Part shown: piece by piece, positions 9,274 through 19,900 of the stretch
Layout of the letters: every line of letters begins with the position of its first letter
Position numbering within the stretch: the stretch's first letter is position 1
NCBI GenBank assembly: GCA_018141845.1
Contig: CP073340.1
Coordinates: 1,699,001 to 1,763,000, forward strand
Reading direction: 5' to 3'
Source: Lachnospiraceae bacterium oral taxon 096
GTDB taxonomy: Bacteria; Bacillota; Clostridia; Lachnospirales; Lachnospiraceae
DNA: 64,000 nt
Translations under genes and position numbers: made by a program
Notes under the pieces: model-generated
Database searches by the model: none
Told to the model about the DNA's origin: nothing
Seen by the model: the letters and a program-made list of their open reading frames with translations, nothing else

Positions 9274-9551
9274 CGGTGTAGCAAAGAAAAATATTGAAGA
9301 AAAACAGAATGGTCTTGTAAAGTATTCTTTCAGACGACAAGTCTTTCAGTAAGTTGCGTTGTTGCCTGACGGCCATTGCCAATCTGTGAAAGTCCATACT
9401 TTGTCAGTGGATAGTTCTGGTGATTTCTTCAAAAATATTTTGAGTTCGTTGCTTAAATGTTCTTTGATTGTTTCACAGAACTATTTACAATAAAGACGAT
9501 TCCCCAAGAATCAATATTTTGCTGCATTAGTTTTATTTCAAGGGGGTAATC
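9274..9551 (+). promoter_or_regulatory. Long untranslated leader of the second CAP gene
   Basis: About 278 nt separate the predicted start point from the GTG. The stretch holds no credible gene. It contains short hairpins (AGAC/GTCT near 9331-9343, GTTCT/AGAAC near 9460-9482) but no recognised riboswitch motif. Unlike the first CAP gene, its ribosome site (AAGGGGG, 9540-9546) is at normal spacing. Confidence 0.4.
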
Positions 9552-11156
9552 GTGGATAAATACATTAGAGAAGCAATTCATTGCTTAATACTTACAGTCG
9601 TTTTGATTGTGGGTATGAGTGTATCAAGTTTGGGTGCCGTTGCCGAAGTAGCAAACTCAAATCCTGTTGCAAGTCACAGTCAACAGGAAATCAAAAGTTA
9701 TTATATGGAACATACATTTGATCTTGAAAGGGAGGATGTATGGGAAGTGGCTCCAGATGCAGGGGCTGGAATCGAAGGGGTGCTTTCTGAAGAATCACAA
9801 AAAAATATGCTAAATGCATTAAATTTTGCTCGCTATGTTGCGGGTTTAAATGAAGTGAGTTTGGCAAAGGATTATACAAAGAAGGCACAGGCAGGAGCAG
9901 AATTGCTTTCTGCCACAGGGACACTTTCGCATTACCCGGCAAGACCGGACAATATGAGTGCAGCATTTTACTATCAAGCGATTCAAGGTTTAAAGAGATC
10001 CAACATTGCAGCAGGCTATAAAGTCGGTGCAGATGCCGTGATGAGTGGTTGGATGAAGGATGGCAATACAAGTAAGATGACAAAACTTGGAAATCGAAGG
10101 TGGATTTTGGATCCTGATATGAAGTACACAGGTTTTGGAAGAGCTAAGGGATATACTTTGATGTATAGTTTTGATGGCTATAATCAAAACCAAAGTTATG
10201 ATGCAGACTATATTGCATGGCCTGCAGTCAATATGCCAAGTAAATATTTTTCGGGGAAATGGTCGATACAACTAAATCCAGCTAAGTATGGCGATTCAGA
10301 AGATATCACCGTGGAAGTGAAGGATATGAATGGCGAAAATGTTACCATTTTGGATAAATCAGAAAAAAAGAAATTGCAATATGACTATCAGAGCGAGGGA
10401 AGTTATGGTAGAAGCAATGCAATTATCTTTGATCCGTCTGTTTCTACAGAGGCTGGAAGCAGCTATCAAGTGAGCGTGCGTGGGCTAAAGGATCCAAGTG
10501 GCAAGGCCGTAAAAGATCTTGTCTATGAGGTACATTTTTTTGATATTGATCAAACACAGGTGGCTGAAAGTAAGCAAGAGTCACCAAAAAGTCAATCAAA
10601 GAAAGAAACCGCAGCGGTAATGAAAAAGGACGAAACCGTTGGAAAAGATGGCAATGCACAGGATGAACGGGTGACTGATGAAGGAAGATGGGAACAAGTC
10701 GATGGAAAGTGGAGATTTATTTCCTCCACAGGGGAAGTGCTAAGGAATAAATGGGCTAGGCTCTATAACCCTTACGCTTTGGAGAAAAAGGATAAGTATG
10801 GCTGGTATCGGTTTGACCAATATGGAGACATGATGGTTGGCTGGTATAAAGATACGGATGGAACTTGGTATTATCTAAATAAGAATACCGATGGGACGCT
10901 TGGCAGTATGGCTACTGGCTGGCATAAGGAAGCAAATGGCAACCTCTATTATTTCAATTCCACCAATGAAATGATTTTGGGAAGCATGGCAACTGGCTGG
11001 CAGTGGATCGAAGATAATGGAGTGAAAAAATGTTATTATTTCTATCCAAAATCTGATGGCTTCCAGGGATTTTTGATGAAAAGTACCCAAGCAAACAGTT
11101 GTACAGTCAATGAAAATGGAGAATGGACAGTTGATGGAGTTGTGCAGACAATGTGA
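9552..11156 (+). CDS. Secreted CAP-domain protein with cell-wall-binding repeats (second copy)
   Basis: A 534-residue paralogue of the preceding protein, starting at GTG with AAGGGGG 5 nt upstream. A signal peptide covers about residues 1-33 (hydrophobic core LILTVVLIVGMSVSSLG). The CAP domain spans about 80-240 (LSHYPARPDN, GNRRWILDP). A beta-rich domain is followed by a lysine/glutamate-rich linker (about 340-385). From about 390 come cell-wall-binding repeats with GWYRF, VGWYK, WYYLN, TGWHK, YYFN and TGWQWI. The order SHSQQEIKSYYMEH then CAP then EVHFFD matches the first copy, so the pair arose by duplication and then diverged. The two probably share an envelope role but have different leaders. 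Confidence 0.85.
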   Translation: MDKYIREAIHCLILTVVLIVGMSVSSLGAVAEVANSNPVASHSQQEIKSYYMEHTFDLEREDVWEVAPDAGAGIEGVLSEESQKNMLNALNFARYVAGLNEVSLAKDYTKKAQAGAELLSATGTLSHYPARPDNMSAAFYYQAIQGLKRSNIAAGYKVGADAVMSGWMKDGNTSKMTKLGNRRWILDPDMKYTGFGRAKGYTLMYSFDGYNQNQSYDADYIAWPAVNMPSKYFSGKWSIQLNPAKYGDSEDITVEVKDMNGENVTILDKSEKKKLQYDYQSEGSYGRSNAIIFDPSVSTEAGSSYQVSVRGLKDPSGKAVKDLVYEVHFFDIDQTQVAESKQESPKSQSKKETAAVMKKDETVGKDGNAQDERVTDEGRWEQVDGKWRFISSTGEVLRNKWARLYNPYALEKKDKYGWYRFDQYGDMMVGWYKDTDGTWYYLNKNTDGTLGSMATGWHKEANGNLYYFNSTNEMILGSMATGWQWIEDNGVKKCYYFYPKSDGFQGFLMKSTQANSCTVNENGEWTVDGVVQTM

Positions 11157-11165
11157 TGCGCCTTA

Positions 11166-11195
11166 TTGACATACCTACTAATTTCATGCTATATT
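11166..11195 (+). promoter_or_regulatory. Probable leuS promoter
   Basis: A perfect TTGACA (11166-11171) and TATATT (11190-11195) are 18 bp apart, 9 bp after the CAP gene stop. Confidence 0.6.
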
Positions 11196-11229
11196 TTCTT
11201 AGTTAAACACCTAAGGAAATACGCAAATG

Positions 11230-11263
11230 GATCTTGCATCTACAATAGGTGCAAGATCTTTTT
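11230..11263 (+). terminator. Terminator hairpin between the promoter and leuS, possible attenuator
   Basis: An 11-bp stem (GATCTTGCATC with GGTGCAAGATC, 7-nt loop) is followed by five T residues. It ends the upstream CAP transcript, but it also stands about 30 nt downstream of the promoter at 11166, ahead of leuS. A smaller hairpin (CTTAG/CTAAG) precedes it. Confidence 0.75.
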
Positions 11264-11291
11264 GTTTATCAAAAGAATGGGAGGAATGCAA

Positions 11292-13712
11292 ATGGCCACA
11301 CAATATAATCACAGTGCCGTAGAAAAAAAATGGAGAAAGAATTGGCAGGAGCATCCAATCAATGTAAATGATGGAAAGAAGCCAAAATATTATTGTCTTG
11401 ATATGTTCCCTTATCCTTCGGGAACAGGTTTGCATGTGGGACATTGGAGAGGATATGTTATTTCAGATGTATGGAGTAGATATCAGATCTTGAAGGGGCA
11501 TTATGTAATTCACCCAATGGGCTGGGATGCCTTTGGACTTCCTGCAGAAAACTATGCAATTAAGATGGGAACACATCCAGCAAAGTCAACAGCATCCAAT
11601 ATTGCCAATATTAAGAGACAGATCAATGAGATTGCTGCGGTATATGATTGGGATATGGAAGTCAACACAACCGATCCAAAGTTCTATAAGTGGACACAGT
11701 GGATTTTTGTCCAGATGTTTAAGAAGGGGCTTGCCTATGAAAAGGAATTTCCAATCAACTGGTGTCCTTCTTGTAAGACAGGTCTAGCCAATGAGGAAGT
11801 AGTCAATGGTGCGTGTGAGCGCTGTGGTACCCCGGTGACAAAGAAAAATCTTCGCCAGTGGATGTTAAAGATTACAGAGTATGCCGATCGCCTTCTTGAC
11901 GATTTGGATACCTTGGATTGGCCAGAAAAAGTAAAGAAGATGCAGGCTGATTGGATTGGAAAGTCCTATGGAGCAGAAGTTGACTTTGCAGTGGATGGAA
12001 GAGAGGACAAGATTAAGGTCTACACTACAAGACCAGATACGCTCTATGGAGCAACATTTATGGTACTTTCTCCAGAGCACGCATTGGCAAAGTGCCTGGC
12101 CACAGAGGATAATCAAGAGGCAGTAGAAAAATACATCTTGGACGCGTCAATGAAGTCCAATGTCGACCGCATGCAGGCTAAGGAAAAGACAGGTGTATTT
12201 ACAGGAAGTTATGCCATCAATCCATTAAATGGCAAAAAGACACCAATTTGGCTTTCGGACTATGTATTGGCTGACTATGGTACAGGAGCAATTATGTGTG
12301 TACCTGCCCATGACGAGAGAGATTTTGCATTTGCAAAGAAATTTGATCTTCCCATTGTTCAGGTGATTGCCAAGGATGGAAAAGAGATTGAAAATATGCA
12401 AGAGCCATACACCGATGCAGCAGGTACAGTGATTAATTCTGGCGAATGGAATGGAATGGAATCAGCAGTGCTCAAAAAAGAGGCACCAGAAATCATTGAA
12501 AAGATGGGATTTGGAAAAAAGACCACAAATTACAAGTTAAGAGATTGGGTATTCTCACGTCAAAGATACTGGGGAGAGCCAATTCCAATTATTCACTGTC
12601 CAAATTGTGGAAATGTTCCTGTTCCAGAAGATCAGTTGCCACTTCTTCTTCCTGATGTAGAGTCCTATCAGCCAACGGGAACAGGAGAATCACCATTGGC
12701 TGCGATTGATGAGTGGGTCAACACGACCTGTCCTTGTTGTGGTGCCCCAGCAAAACGAGAGACAAACACAATGCCACAATGGGCAGGATCGAGCTGGTAT
12801 TTCCTTCGCTATGTTGATGTTCACAATGACAAGGAATTGGTGTCTAGGGAAAAAGCAGATAAGTATCTTCCAGTGGATATGTATATCGGTGGCGTTGAGC
12901 ATGCGGTGTTACATCTACTGTATTCAAGATTTTATACAAAGTTCTTGCACGATATCGGTGTCATTGACTTTGAAGAGCCATTTATTAAGCTATTTAATCA
13001 GGGAATGATTAATGGTAAAAATGGTATTAAGATGAGTAAATCAAAGGGAAATGTGGTTTCTCCTGATGATTTAGTGAGAGATTATGGTTGCGATGCCTTG
13101 AGAATGTATGAACTCTTTGTTGGACCACCAGAGCTTGATGCAGAGTGGGATGACAGAGGAATTGAGGGAGTGTCAAGATTTCTTGGAAGATTCTATAATT
13201 TGGTGATGGATTCAAAGGATAAGCGTATCGAAGTGACACCAGAAATGATGAAACTTCGCCATCGCTTAGTTGCAGATATTGAATATCGCTTCCAGTCCTT
13301 TAGTTTAAACACCGTGATCGCAGGATTTATGGAGTACAATAACAAATTGATTGATCTTGCAAAGAAGACGGGTGGAATTGATTTAGACACTTTAAAGACA
13401 TTTATTGTCTTGATTGCTCCATTTGCACCTCATATTGGCGAGGAGTTGTGGGAGGCTGTCGGAGAAAAGGGCAGTGTGTTCCATGCACAGTGGCCAGAGT
13501 TCGACGAAGAGGCCATGAAAGACGATGAGATTGAAATTCCTGTTCAGATCAATGGAAAGACCAAAGTGACCGTGAGTGTTCCAGCAGAGATTGCAAAGGA
13601 TGAGGCGCTCGCTGCAGGAAAGAAGGCACTTGAAGAAGCGGGAAAGCTTGAAGGCAATATTGTCAAGGAAATTTATGTTCCAGGAAGAATTATTAATTTT
13701 GTAGTAAAATAG
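11292..13712 (+). CDS. leuS: Leucyl-tRNA synthetase
   Basis: LeuRS charges tRNA-Leu with leucine and proofreads it. The start is set at ATG 11292 because GGGAGG (11279-11284) lies 7 nt upstream; a longer in-frame reading from 11166 begins inside the promoter. The resulting 806 residues match bacterial LeuRS. The HIGH-class motif appears as HVGH in a PSGTGLHVGHWRGY context. A cysteine-bearing zinc-like segment (CPSCKTG...CERCG) is near residue 160, the CP1 editing domain is in the middle, and KMSKSKGN is near 580. A terminator follows. No T-box is visible in the short leader, but a terminator hairpin is. Confidence 0.97.
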   Translation: MATQYNHSAVEKKWRKNWQEHPINVNDGKKPKYYCLDMFPYPSGTGLHVGHWRGYVISDVWSRYQILKGHYVIHPMGWDAFGLPAENYAIKMGTHPAKSTASNIANIKRQINEIAAVYDWDMEVNTTDPKFYKWTQWIFVQMFKKGLAYEKEFPINWCPSCKTGLANEEVVNGACERCGTPVTKKNLRQWMLKITEYADRLLDDLDTLDWPEKVKKMQADWIGKSYGAEVDFAVDGREDKIKVYTTRPDTLYGATFMVLSPEHALAKCLATEDNQEAVEKYILDASMKSNVDRMQAKEKTGVFTGSYAINPLNGKKTPIWLSDYVLADYGTGAIMCVPAHDERDFAFAKKFDLPIVQVIAKDGKEIENMQEPYTDAAGTVINSGEWNGMESAVLKKEAPEIIEKMGFGKKTTNYKLRDWVFSRQRYWGEPIPIIHCPNCGNVPVPEDQLPLLLPDVESYQPTGTGESPLAAIDEWVNTTCPCCGAPAKRETNTMPQWAGSSWYFLRYVDVHNDKELVSREKADKYLPVDMYIGGVEHAVLHLLYSRFYTKFLHDIGVIDFEEPFIKLFNQGMINGKNGIKMSKSKGNVVSPDDLVRDYGCDALRMYELFVGPPELDAEWDDRGIEGVSRFLGRFYNLVMDSKDKRIEVTPEMMKLRHRLVADIEYRFQSFSLNTVIAGFMEYNNKLIDLAKKTGGIDLDTLKTFIVLIAPFAPHIGEELWEAVGEKGSVFHAQWPEFDEEAMKDDEIEIPVQINGKTKVTVSVPAEIAKDEALAAGKKALEEAGKLEGNIVKEIYVPGRIINFVVK

Positions 13713-13732
13713 GAATAATTATTGATTTTTAT

Positions 13733-13774
13733 GAGTACAAAGAAACAAAATTTGTTCTTTGTACTCTTTTTTTT
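13733..13774 (+). terminator. Intrinsic terminator after leuS
   Basis: GAGTACAAAGAA pairs with TTCTTTGTACTC, and eight T residues follow. Confidence 0.85.
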
Positions 13775-13800
13775 ATGGCAATATAGATTACATAATTTTT

Positions 13801-13828
13801 TTGTGATATAATATAGTCGTCCTATAAT
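13801..13828 (+). promoter_or_regulatory. Probable promoter(s) of the giant adhesin gene
   Basis: Two overlapping candidates: an extended -10 box, TG-A-TATAAT (13804-13812), and TTGTGA (13801-13806) with TATAAT (13823-13828) 16 bp apart. Either gives a leader of about 160-180 nt before the GTG at 13996, with only short imperfect hairpins. Confidence 0.5.
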
Positions 13829-13995
13829 ATCTTTTTGAGTTGCCTGTATACATAGTGTAAACTGGCATGAATCTTCGTGATGCAGACAACTTGATGGAAG
13901 AACCCAGATATTTCATTAAAGGATCCCAGATTGCTTCACTTAGAAAACTCTTACACATAAGTAGGACGCAGTTAGAAAAAAAAGGAGTTTTTAGA

Positions 13996-16900
13996 GTGAT
14001 CGAAGCAAAGAATAAGAATACAATGCGCAGTATAGTAAAGCGTATTGTGGCGATGATACTGGTGGTCTGTATGATACTTACAAGTACAGACTTTTCGGCA
14101 CTTTGGGGTGGGCCAGCCTTTGCGTACGCAGAGACAGGGGTAGCTACAGCTTCAAATGCCACAGCACCAACGACAGAATTGGGAGGAGAGGAGGTACAAA
14201 CTCAGACTTTACCGCTGCAACCTTCAACTGAAGAGGGTGAATTAGAGAATAATATGGCGATGGCCACAATGTTGAGTATGTCCCTGATGGCCATACCCAA
14301 TGTAACTTTTCACACCAGACCAGCAGCGGGTCAATTGGTGGAATCAGGAAATTTTCTCGTACAGGAAACAACAGACGGCGCAGTGATTTGGGGATTTAAG
14401 GATGGAGTGACAGACACCACCGTAACCATCCCAGATACAGTTACAGTGAATGGTCACACACTCAATGTTGTAGAGATCGGTGAAGATTCTTTTGCACATG
14501 TAAATTTAACTGCGCTTACTTTGGGAAGCAATGTTAAGTTAATTGGAGACAATGCCTTTTCAGGAAATCAAATTTCTAGTTTGACTTTGCCAAATAGTGT
14601 AGAGGAAATTGGAACAGATGCTTTTCGAGACAATGCATTGACCACCTTGGACTTAAATCAAGTCAAAGATGTGGGAGAGAGAGCATTTGCCGATAATGAT
14701 TTGACAACCTTAAATCTTGGATCAGCAATTGAGGGAATTTATGCGGATGCATTCCGCAATAATAACTTAACGAGTGTAGATTTTCCAAATACTTTGCAGG
14801 TAGTAGAGCCGGGAGCATTTGGTTATAATCACCGCTATGTGCGTGTGACAACTACAGTGAATCCTCTACCAGTCGGTGTTCCCCAGAAGGATGTCGTCAG
14901 TGGCGGATATGGTTATGTAATGAATCCCATTCGTTTGACTGTTGTTCACAAGGACAGCACGACGGGCGAAAAAATTGCTCCAGATGTAGTGATTGAGCCA
15001 GATTTAACCAATAATGGTGATATCTATGTAAGGGATATGTTACAGACCTATACAGGTCAGGCAATTCCAAATTACACTCCAGATACCACGGCCAATCCAA
15101 ACGGAGAGGTAACTTTTACACCAAATAGTGATGACTATACCATTGAAGTCAAGTACACAAAGTTACCAGAGTCTATTTTCTTGACAAGAAACACGGCAGT
15201 GCAGCCGAATATTGCACCTTTTACAACAACACCAACAGATGATGATGTAAAAGCAACTCTGTTGAGCTTTATTAAGGCAACAGATGCAAATAATGCAGAC
15301 TTAAGTTCAAGTGTTGAGTTTGCAGATCCATCGGTAATTGCGACAATTAAGACCGCAGCAGCGGGAACAACCATTCCGGTGGAATATATATTGAGAAATC
15401 CAACAACGGGCGAAGAAAAGCGCCTAAAGGTGGATGTCTTAATGGGAACGAATATGAAAGATTTTCCACTCGGAAACGGCTGGGTACTCGGTGACTTCGT
15501 CTATGGCGGTGATTCAGGTGTCGGTGGTGGACGAGGTGTTGTACAGGGGCTTTCTCCACAGGGTGTGGCAAAGTACAACGCAGGAAATCATGACCTTATT
15601 CTTCCTCACATTAATCCGACAACAGGTGATGCCATCACAGAAATTGGTGCAGGAGTTGTGCCAAGTGGAAGTTTGGCTTTTAAAAAGCTGACACAAGACT
15701 TTACTGTGACGGATTATGCAGGCAATATTGAAAGTATTGCAGGTGATGCCTTTAATGACGGAAATGGAAACAATGGAGTGACAAAGGTCAGTTTGCCAAA
15801 TGTAAAGACCGTAGGGAGGACAGCATTTTTCCGTGCAAGAAAGTTGAGGGAGTTTGACTTTAGCAATGTGGAAACGATCAGAGGGCAGGGGTTTTACGAG
15901 ACAGGACTTACTTCAGTCAATGCCCCTAATTTGACCACACTCGAAAATGCGGCATTTAGTCTTTCAAAGGTGGGTAGTGACCCAAGCTATCCGCAGGGAT
16001 TTTATTTTCCTAAATTGACAGTAATTCCACCAAGTACATTTCAAAATGCGAAGCTGACTTATGTCAAAGTTAGTGAGCAGATGCCTCTGGTGACGACGAT
16101 TGAGAGCAATGCCTTTTTGCAAAATGAGATTCGTTCTGTCGATATCACAGGAGTAACTGCGGTTAGAAGTAGTGCATTTTCAAATCAATCGACGACAAAT
16201 GGTGGTTTGACTACATTGGTAGCACCCGATTTACAGGACATTGGAAGGGCTGCCTTTGAGGGGAACAGGATTGTCAACCTCGATTTGCCAAGTGCAACCA
16301 TTGTTCGAGGAACTGCGTTTTACAATAGTGGAACAATAGAAACTTTGAATGCACCAAATTTGCAGGTCTTAGAGAGCGGATATAATTTCTATAACAATAA
16401 ATTACAGGAGTTAAATTTGCCAAGTCTAATTCGTGCGGAGGGCATTCGAGACTTTGGTATGAATTATATCAAAGAGGTTCACTTTGATGTGGCACAGTCT
16501 CTGGGAACAGATATCTTCTATACGCCAGAATGGCCTAGAACCATTACCTCGTCAACGGCGAGAAACCCGGGTCTATCTGCCTATGGTGGAAATATTGTGG
16601 TTCATACCAATGGCACAACAGGACTAAGTAGTAAGGAAAATTATATTGTCGATCCTGTGGAAGATGTCAGTGGTGATTTTGATGAAAATGATTTTACTTG
16701 GGATGCAGCAGATCCTTCAAGGGTCACAGGACTGACATCTAGAGGTAAGATGAAATTGCTCAACAATGGACGAAATCTTGTGATCCCAAATCGTGCAAAG
16801 AAAGTGGGAGCAAATGCGTTCAACAATGAGAACATTTCTAGTGTACGTGCAGATGCGGTTGTCGAAATAGAACGAGAGGGCTTTAATAGCAATCCTTTGA

Positions 16901-19900
16901 GCAGTGTGATTATGCCTGCCTTGACAACGATTGGAGACCGGGCTTTTTCAAACAATATTTCAAATGCAGGTGCAACAAAGTTACAAAACTTTGATTTTTC
17001 GCATGTCACAAGCATTGGAAGGATGGCCTTTTATTCTGCAGGATTATCAGGAAATCTGAATCTTCCACTGTTGACTAGTGTACCAGAGAGTGCATTTACA
17101 AATAATACCATTACTTCAGTCAATGCACCAAATTTGACCAGTATTGGACAAAATGGATTCCTTAACAATAGCTTGAGTAGTGTCGATAGTTCGCAATTTC
17201 CAGCTTTGACAACGATTGCAGGTGGTGCATTTCAGAACAATCCAGTCAAGAGATTGGATATTCCGGGATTGACACAGATGCAAGGCTCAAATGAGTTTGT
17301 ATTTAGTGATCTTCGAAACACTATCGAGTGGGTAATTCCATCGGGCACAACCGTTCGGGGTGGCAATACAGCACTTTCAAACAGCACCTTTAATGCCTAT
17401 ACTCCATCTGGTCAGGGAACATATCCTCGTCCGGGAGCTCTTGTCTTTACAAATCCAGTCAATGCAGATGGAACATTGAATCGAAGTAATCCAAAAGGAT
17501 ATACAGAGACCATCAACAGGATTGGAAATGCTAAAGTCAGAAAAGCGGTAATTAATCCAGGTACTATTAAGGTCAATTATCGCATTGAGGGAACGAATGA
17601 AAGTTTTGATGGAACATCAGGAAAGCCAAGTGTTCCTGATTACAGAGAGTACATCTATGAGGAGATGGAGCCAAGAGATGCTGCAGGAAATTTTGCAACA
17701 TCAAGAAAGTATTCTGCAAAATTGATTCCAGGCTATGCACTGGTTAGTTCAACAGATACGACAGGAAGCAATGTGGCAGGAAGAAGTGATATCAATGTTC
17801 CATTTGAGCCAGATGGTTCAAGAACAGACCGAGAAATCACATTTATCTACAAGAAATTGGAGATGAATGTTGACCCATCATTAAAGCTTGATTTTGATTT
17901 ACAGAAAAATTCTTCTTCACCAAAGAAGAAGGAAGAGACTTATCAGGCTTCGGGTAATCTATTGCCAATTATTCCAACCGTATTTTCATTGAATAAGATT
18001 GGAAGCAATAATATTCCATTGCAAAATGCAAAGTTGATCATTACTTTTGATTCTCCATACATTGATGCGACAAAGACAGTTGTAGCCAATGATGCAGCGA
18101 CAGCGACTTTATACAATCCAAGTGGAGTGCGACTCTTGCCAAATGGCGTGGAGATTTCTCTAAAGAATGCCACAACATTGAGTGCAGTCAACGATGTTCC
18201 GATTAACTTCTACTACAAGACAGGTGAAGTTCCAGATGGAGCACAGGCCCATTTTAATATTGTGTTACAAAATACCATCAATGGAGAGCTAAAGACGGTA
18301 GCACAAGGTACAACTTTGACGACAACGGCAAAGATTGAAAAGCCAAAAATTAGATTGTATGCTGAGCCACTGTCTCCAGATTACAATTATACGAATCGAG
18401 GAATGGACATTGATGGACCGAGACATTTTGGTACAGTATCCCTTTCATCATCGGGAGTAAAATATGTTTCTGACCCAACAGTGGTTAGTTACCGTTATTT
18501 TATGTCACCAGTTTCTCAACCAATAAAGAGTTATTCATTGAAGCAGGAGGTTCCAACATATACGGCCTATGATCCTGCGACAAACACAACATCTACAAAG
18601 CGTGCAGTCTTTGATCCTGCACTTAATTCAGGATGGGAATTGCAATCCGATGGTGTGACTTTGGTGTATACAAAGGAATTGAATCAGACGACAGCAAGAT
18701 CACTCAACTTTAATGAGATGCCATCGTTGAAGTTTACTTTCCCGAATATCCAGACAGATAAGCCGGTGTATGAAAAAGTGGATTTGTCCGTCACAGACCA
18801 AGATGATCCTATCAATCCAGATACACCGACTATGCAGTATGCTGCGAGCGATGACATTACCATTTATCCAATTGGGAGTTTTCGAACTTGGACGGGTAGA
18901 GAGTATATCTATGAAAAACTTGCTGCTGGTTCACCTCGCCTTATAGGAAATTTGACCACAATCTATGACACACCGGACGATCGAACAAAGGATATTTCTT
19001 ACGAAACTTACTTTGCGGCGACCAATCAGACGATGGATGTCAAAAATGTGTCGATGATTGACTATGACTTGGATGATAGACTCTATTATAAGAGAATTGA
19101 GTTTACACAGTCAGCGACAGCTGCGGGTAATCGTCACGCAAGAATTACGGCCTATAAGAAATTGGGCAGTATTGTCAATCCGACCAGTGACCGTGTAATT
19201 TTGGATCAGGAAGTTCCAATTAGTACAGGTACGGGGGTGGATATTCCAAGGAATGATGTAGATTATATCAAGATTTCCATTGTGGAGACGGACACAGCAC
19301 CACTGGATACTACCATTGTGGCAAAGGTGTGGGCTGGTGTTAAGGATCCTTCGACAAAGTTATTGTCTGGAGGAAGACCAGATTATTTAAAAAACCATGC
19401 CTACTTTATTGCCAATACCTATGCAAAGGGCACGGATCGCTTGACGAGAGCAAAGGTAACCGATCCAGAGTTTGCAGGGTTTGATGCAAACTTGGTTGGA
19501 AAGGAGGATGCGTCTGTCTATATTCAGCCATTCCTTTCAAAGATTAGCTTGGTCAAGGGATTACAAGATCGAACTGTACCTCTGTCCTACGAGAGTTATC
19601 CCGATTACTCTAGTGGAGATACCGCTCTTGGTGGTCAGACGGGATACTACCATATTAGCTTACAGAGCGAAGTTGGCGGAGTATACAATACGCCTTTGAC
19701 CGATGTGTTGAAAAACTTTGAAATCTATGATGTCTTACCAGATGGATTGGAACTCAATGAAAGTGATATTCAGCTTGATCCCCAATTTGTTCGTGCAGGT
19801 GGTCATATGGAAGTCATTGGTCGCTATCAGACCATTGAAGATGGCACAGCAGTAACTCGCCGTGCAATTCGTTTTTATGCAGATCGCTTGGATTTGAAGC

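Noticed and set aside
11166..11291. Extending LeuRS upstream to 11166
   Set aside because: The extra residues would start in the -35 box and read through a terminator hairpin. ATG 11292 has the ribosome site and gives the family length.
11196..11320. Leader peptide (MDLAST...) controlling leuS attenuation
   Set aside because: A weak AAGGA precedes ATG 11227, but the peptide has only one leucine codon before the hairpin and runs into leuS. There is no convincing leucine-codon cluster.
13867..13995. Extending the giant adhesin to the in-frame ATG at 13867
   Set aside because: There is no ribosome site before 13867. A strong AAAGGAG sits 8 nt before GTG 13996, and the signal peptide follows naturally from there.
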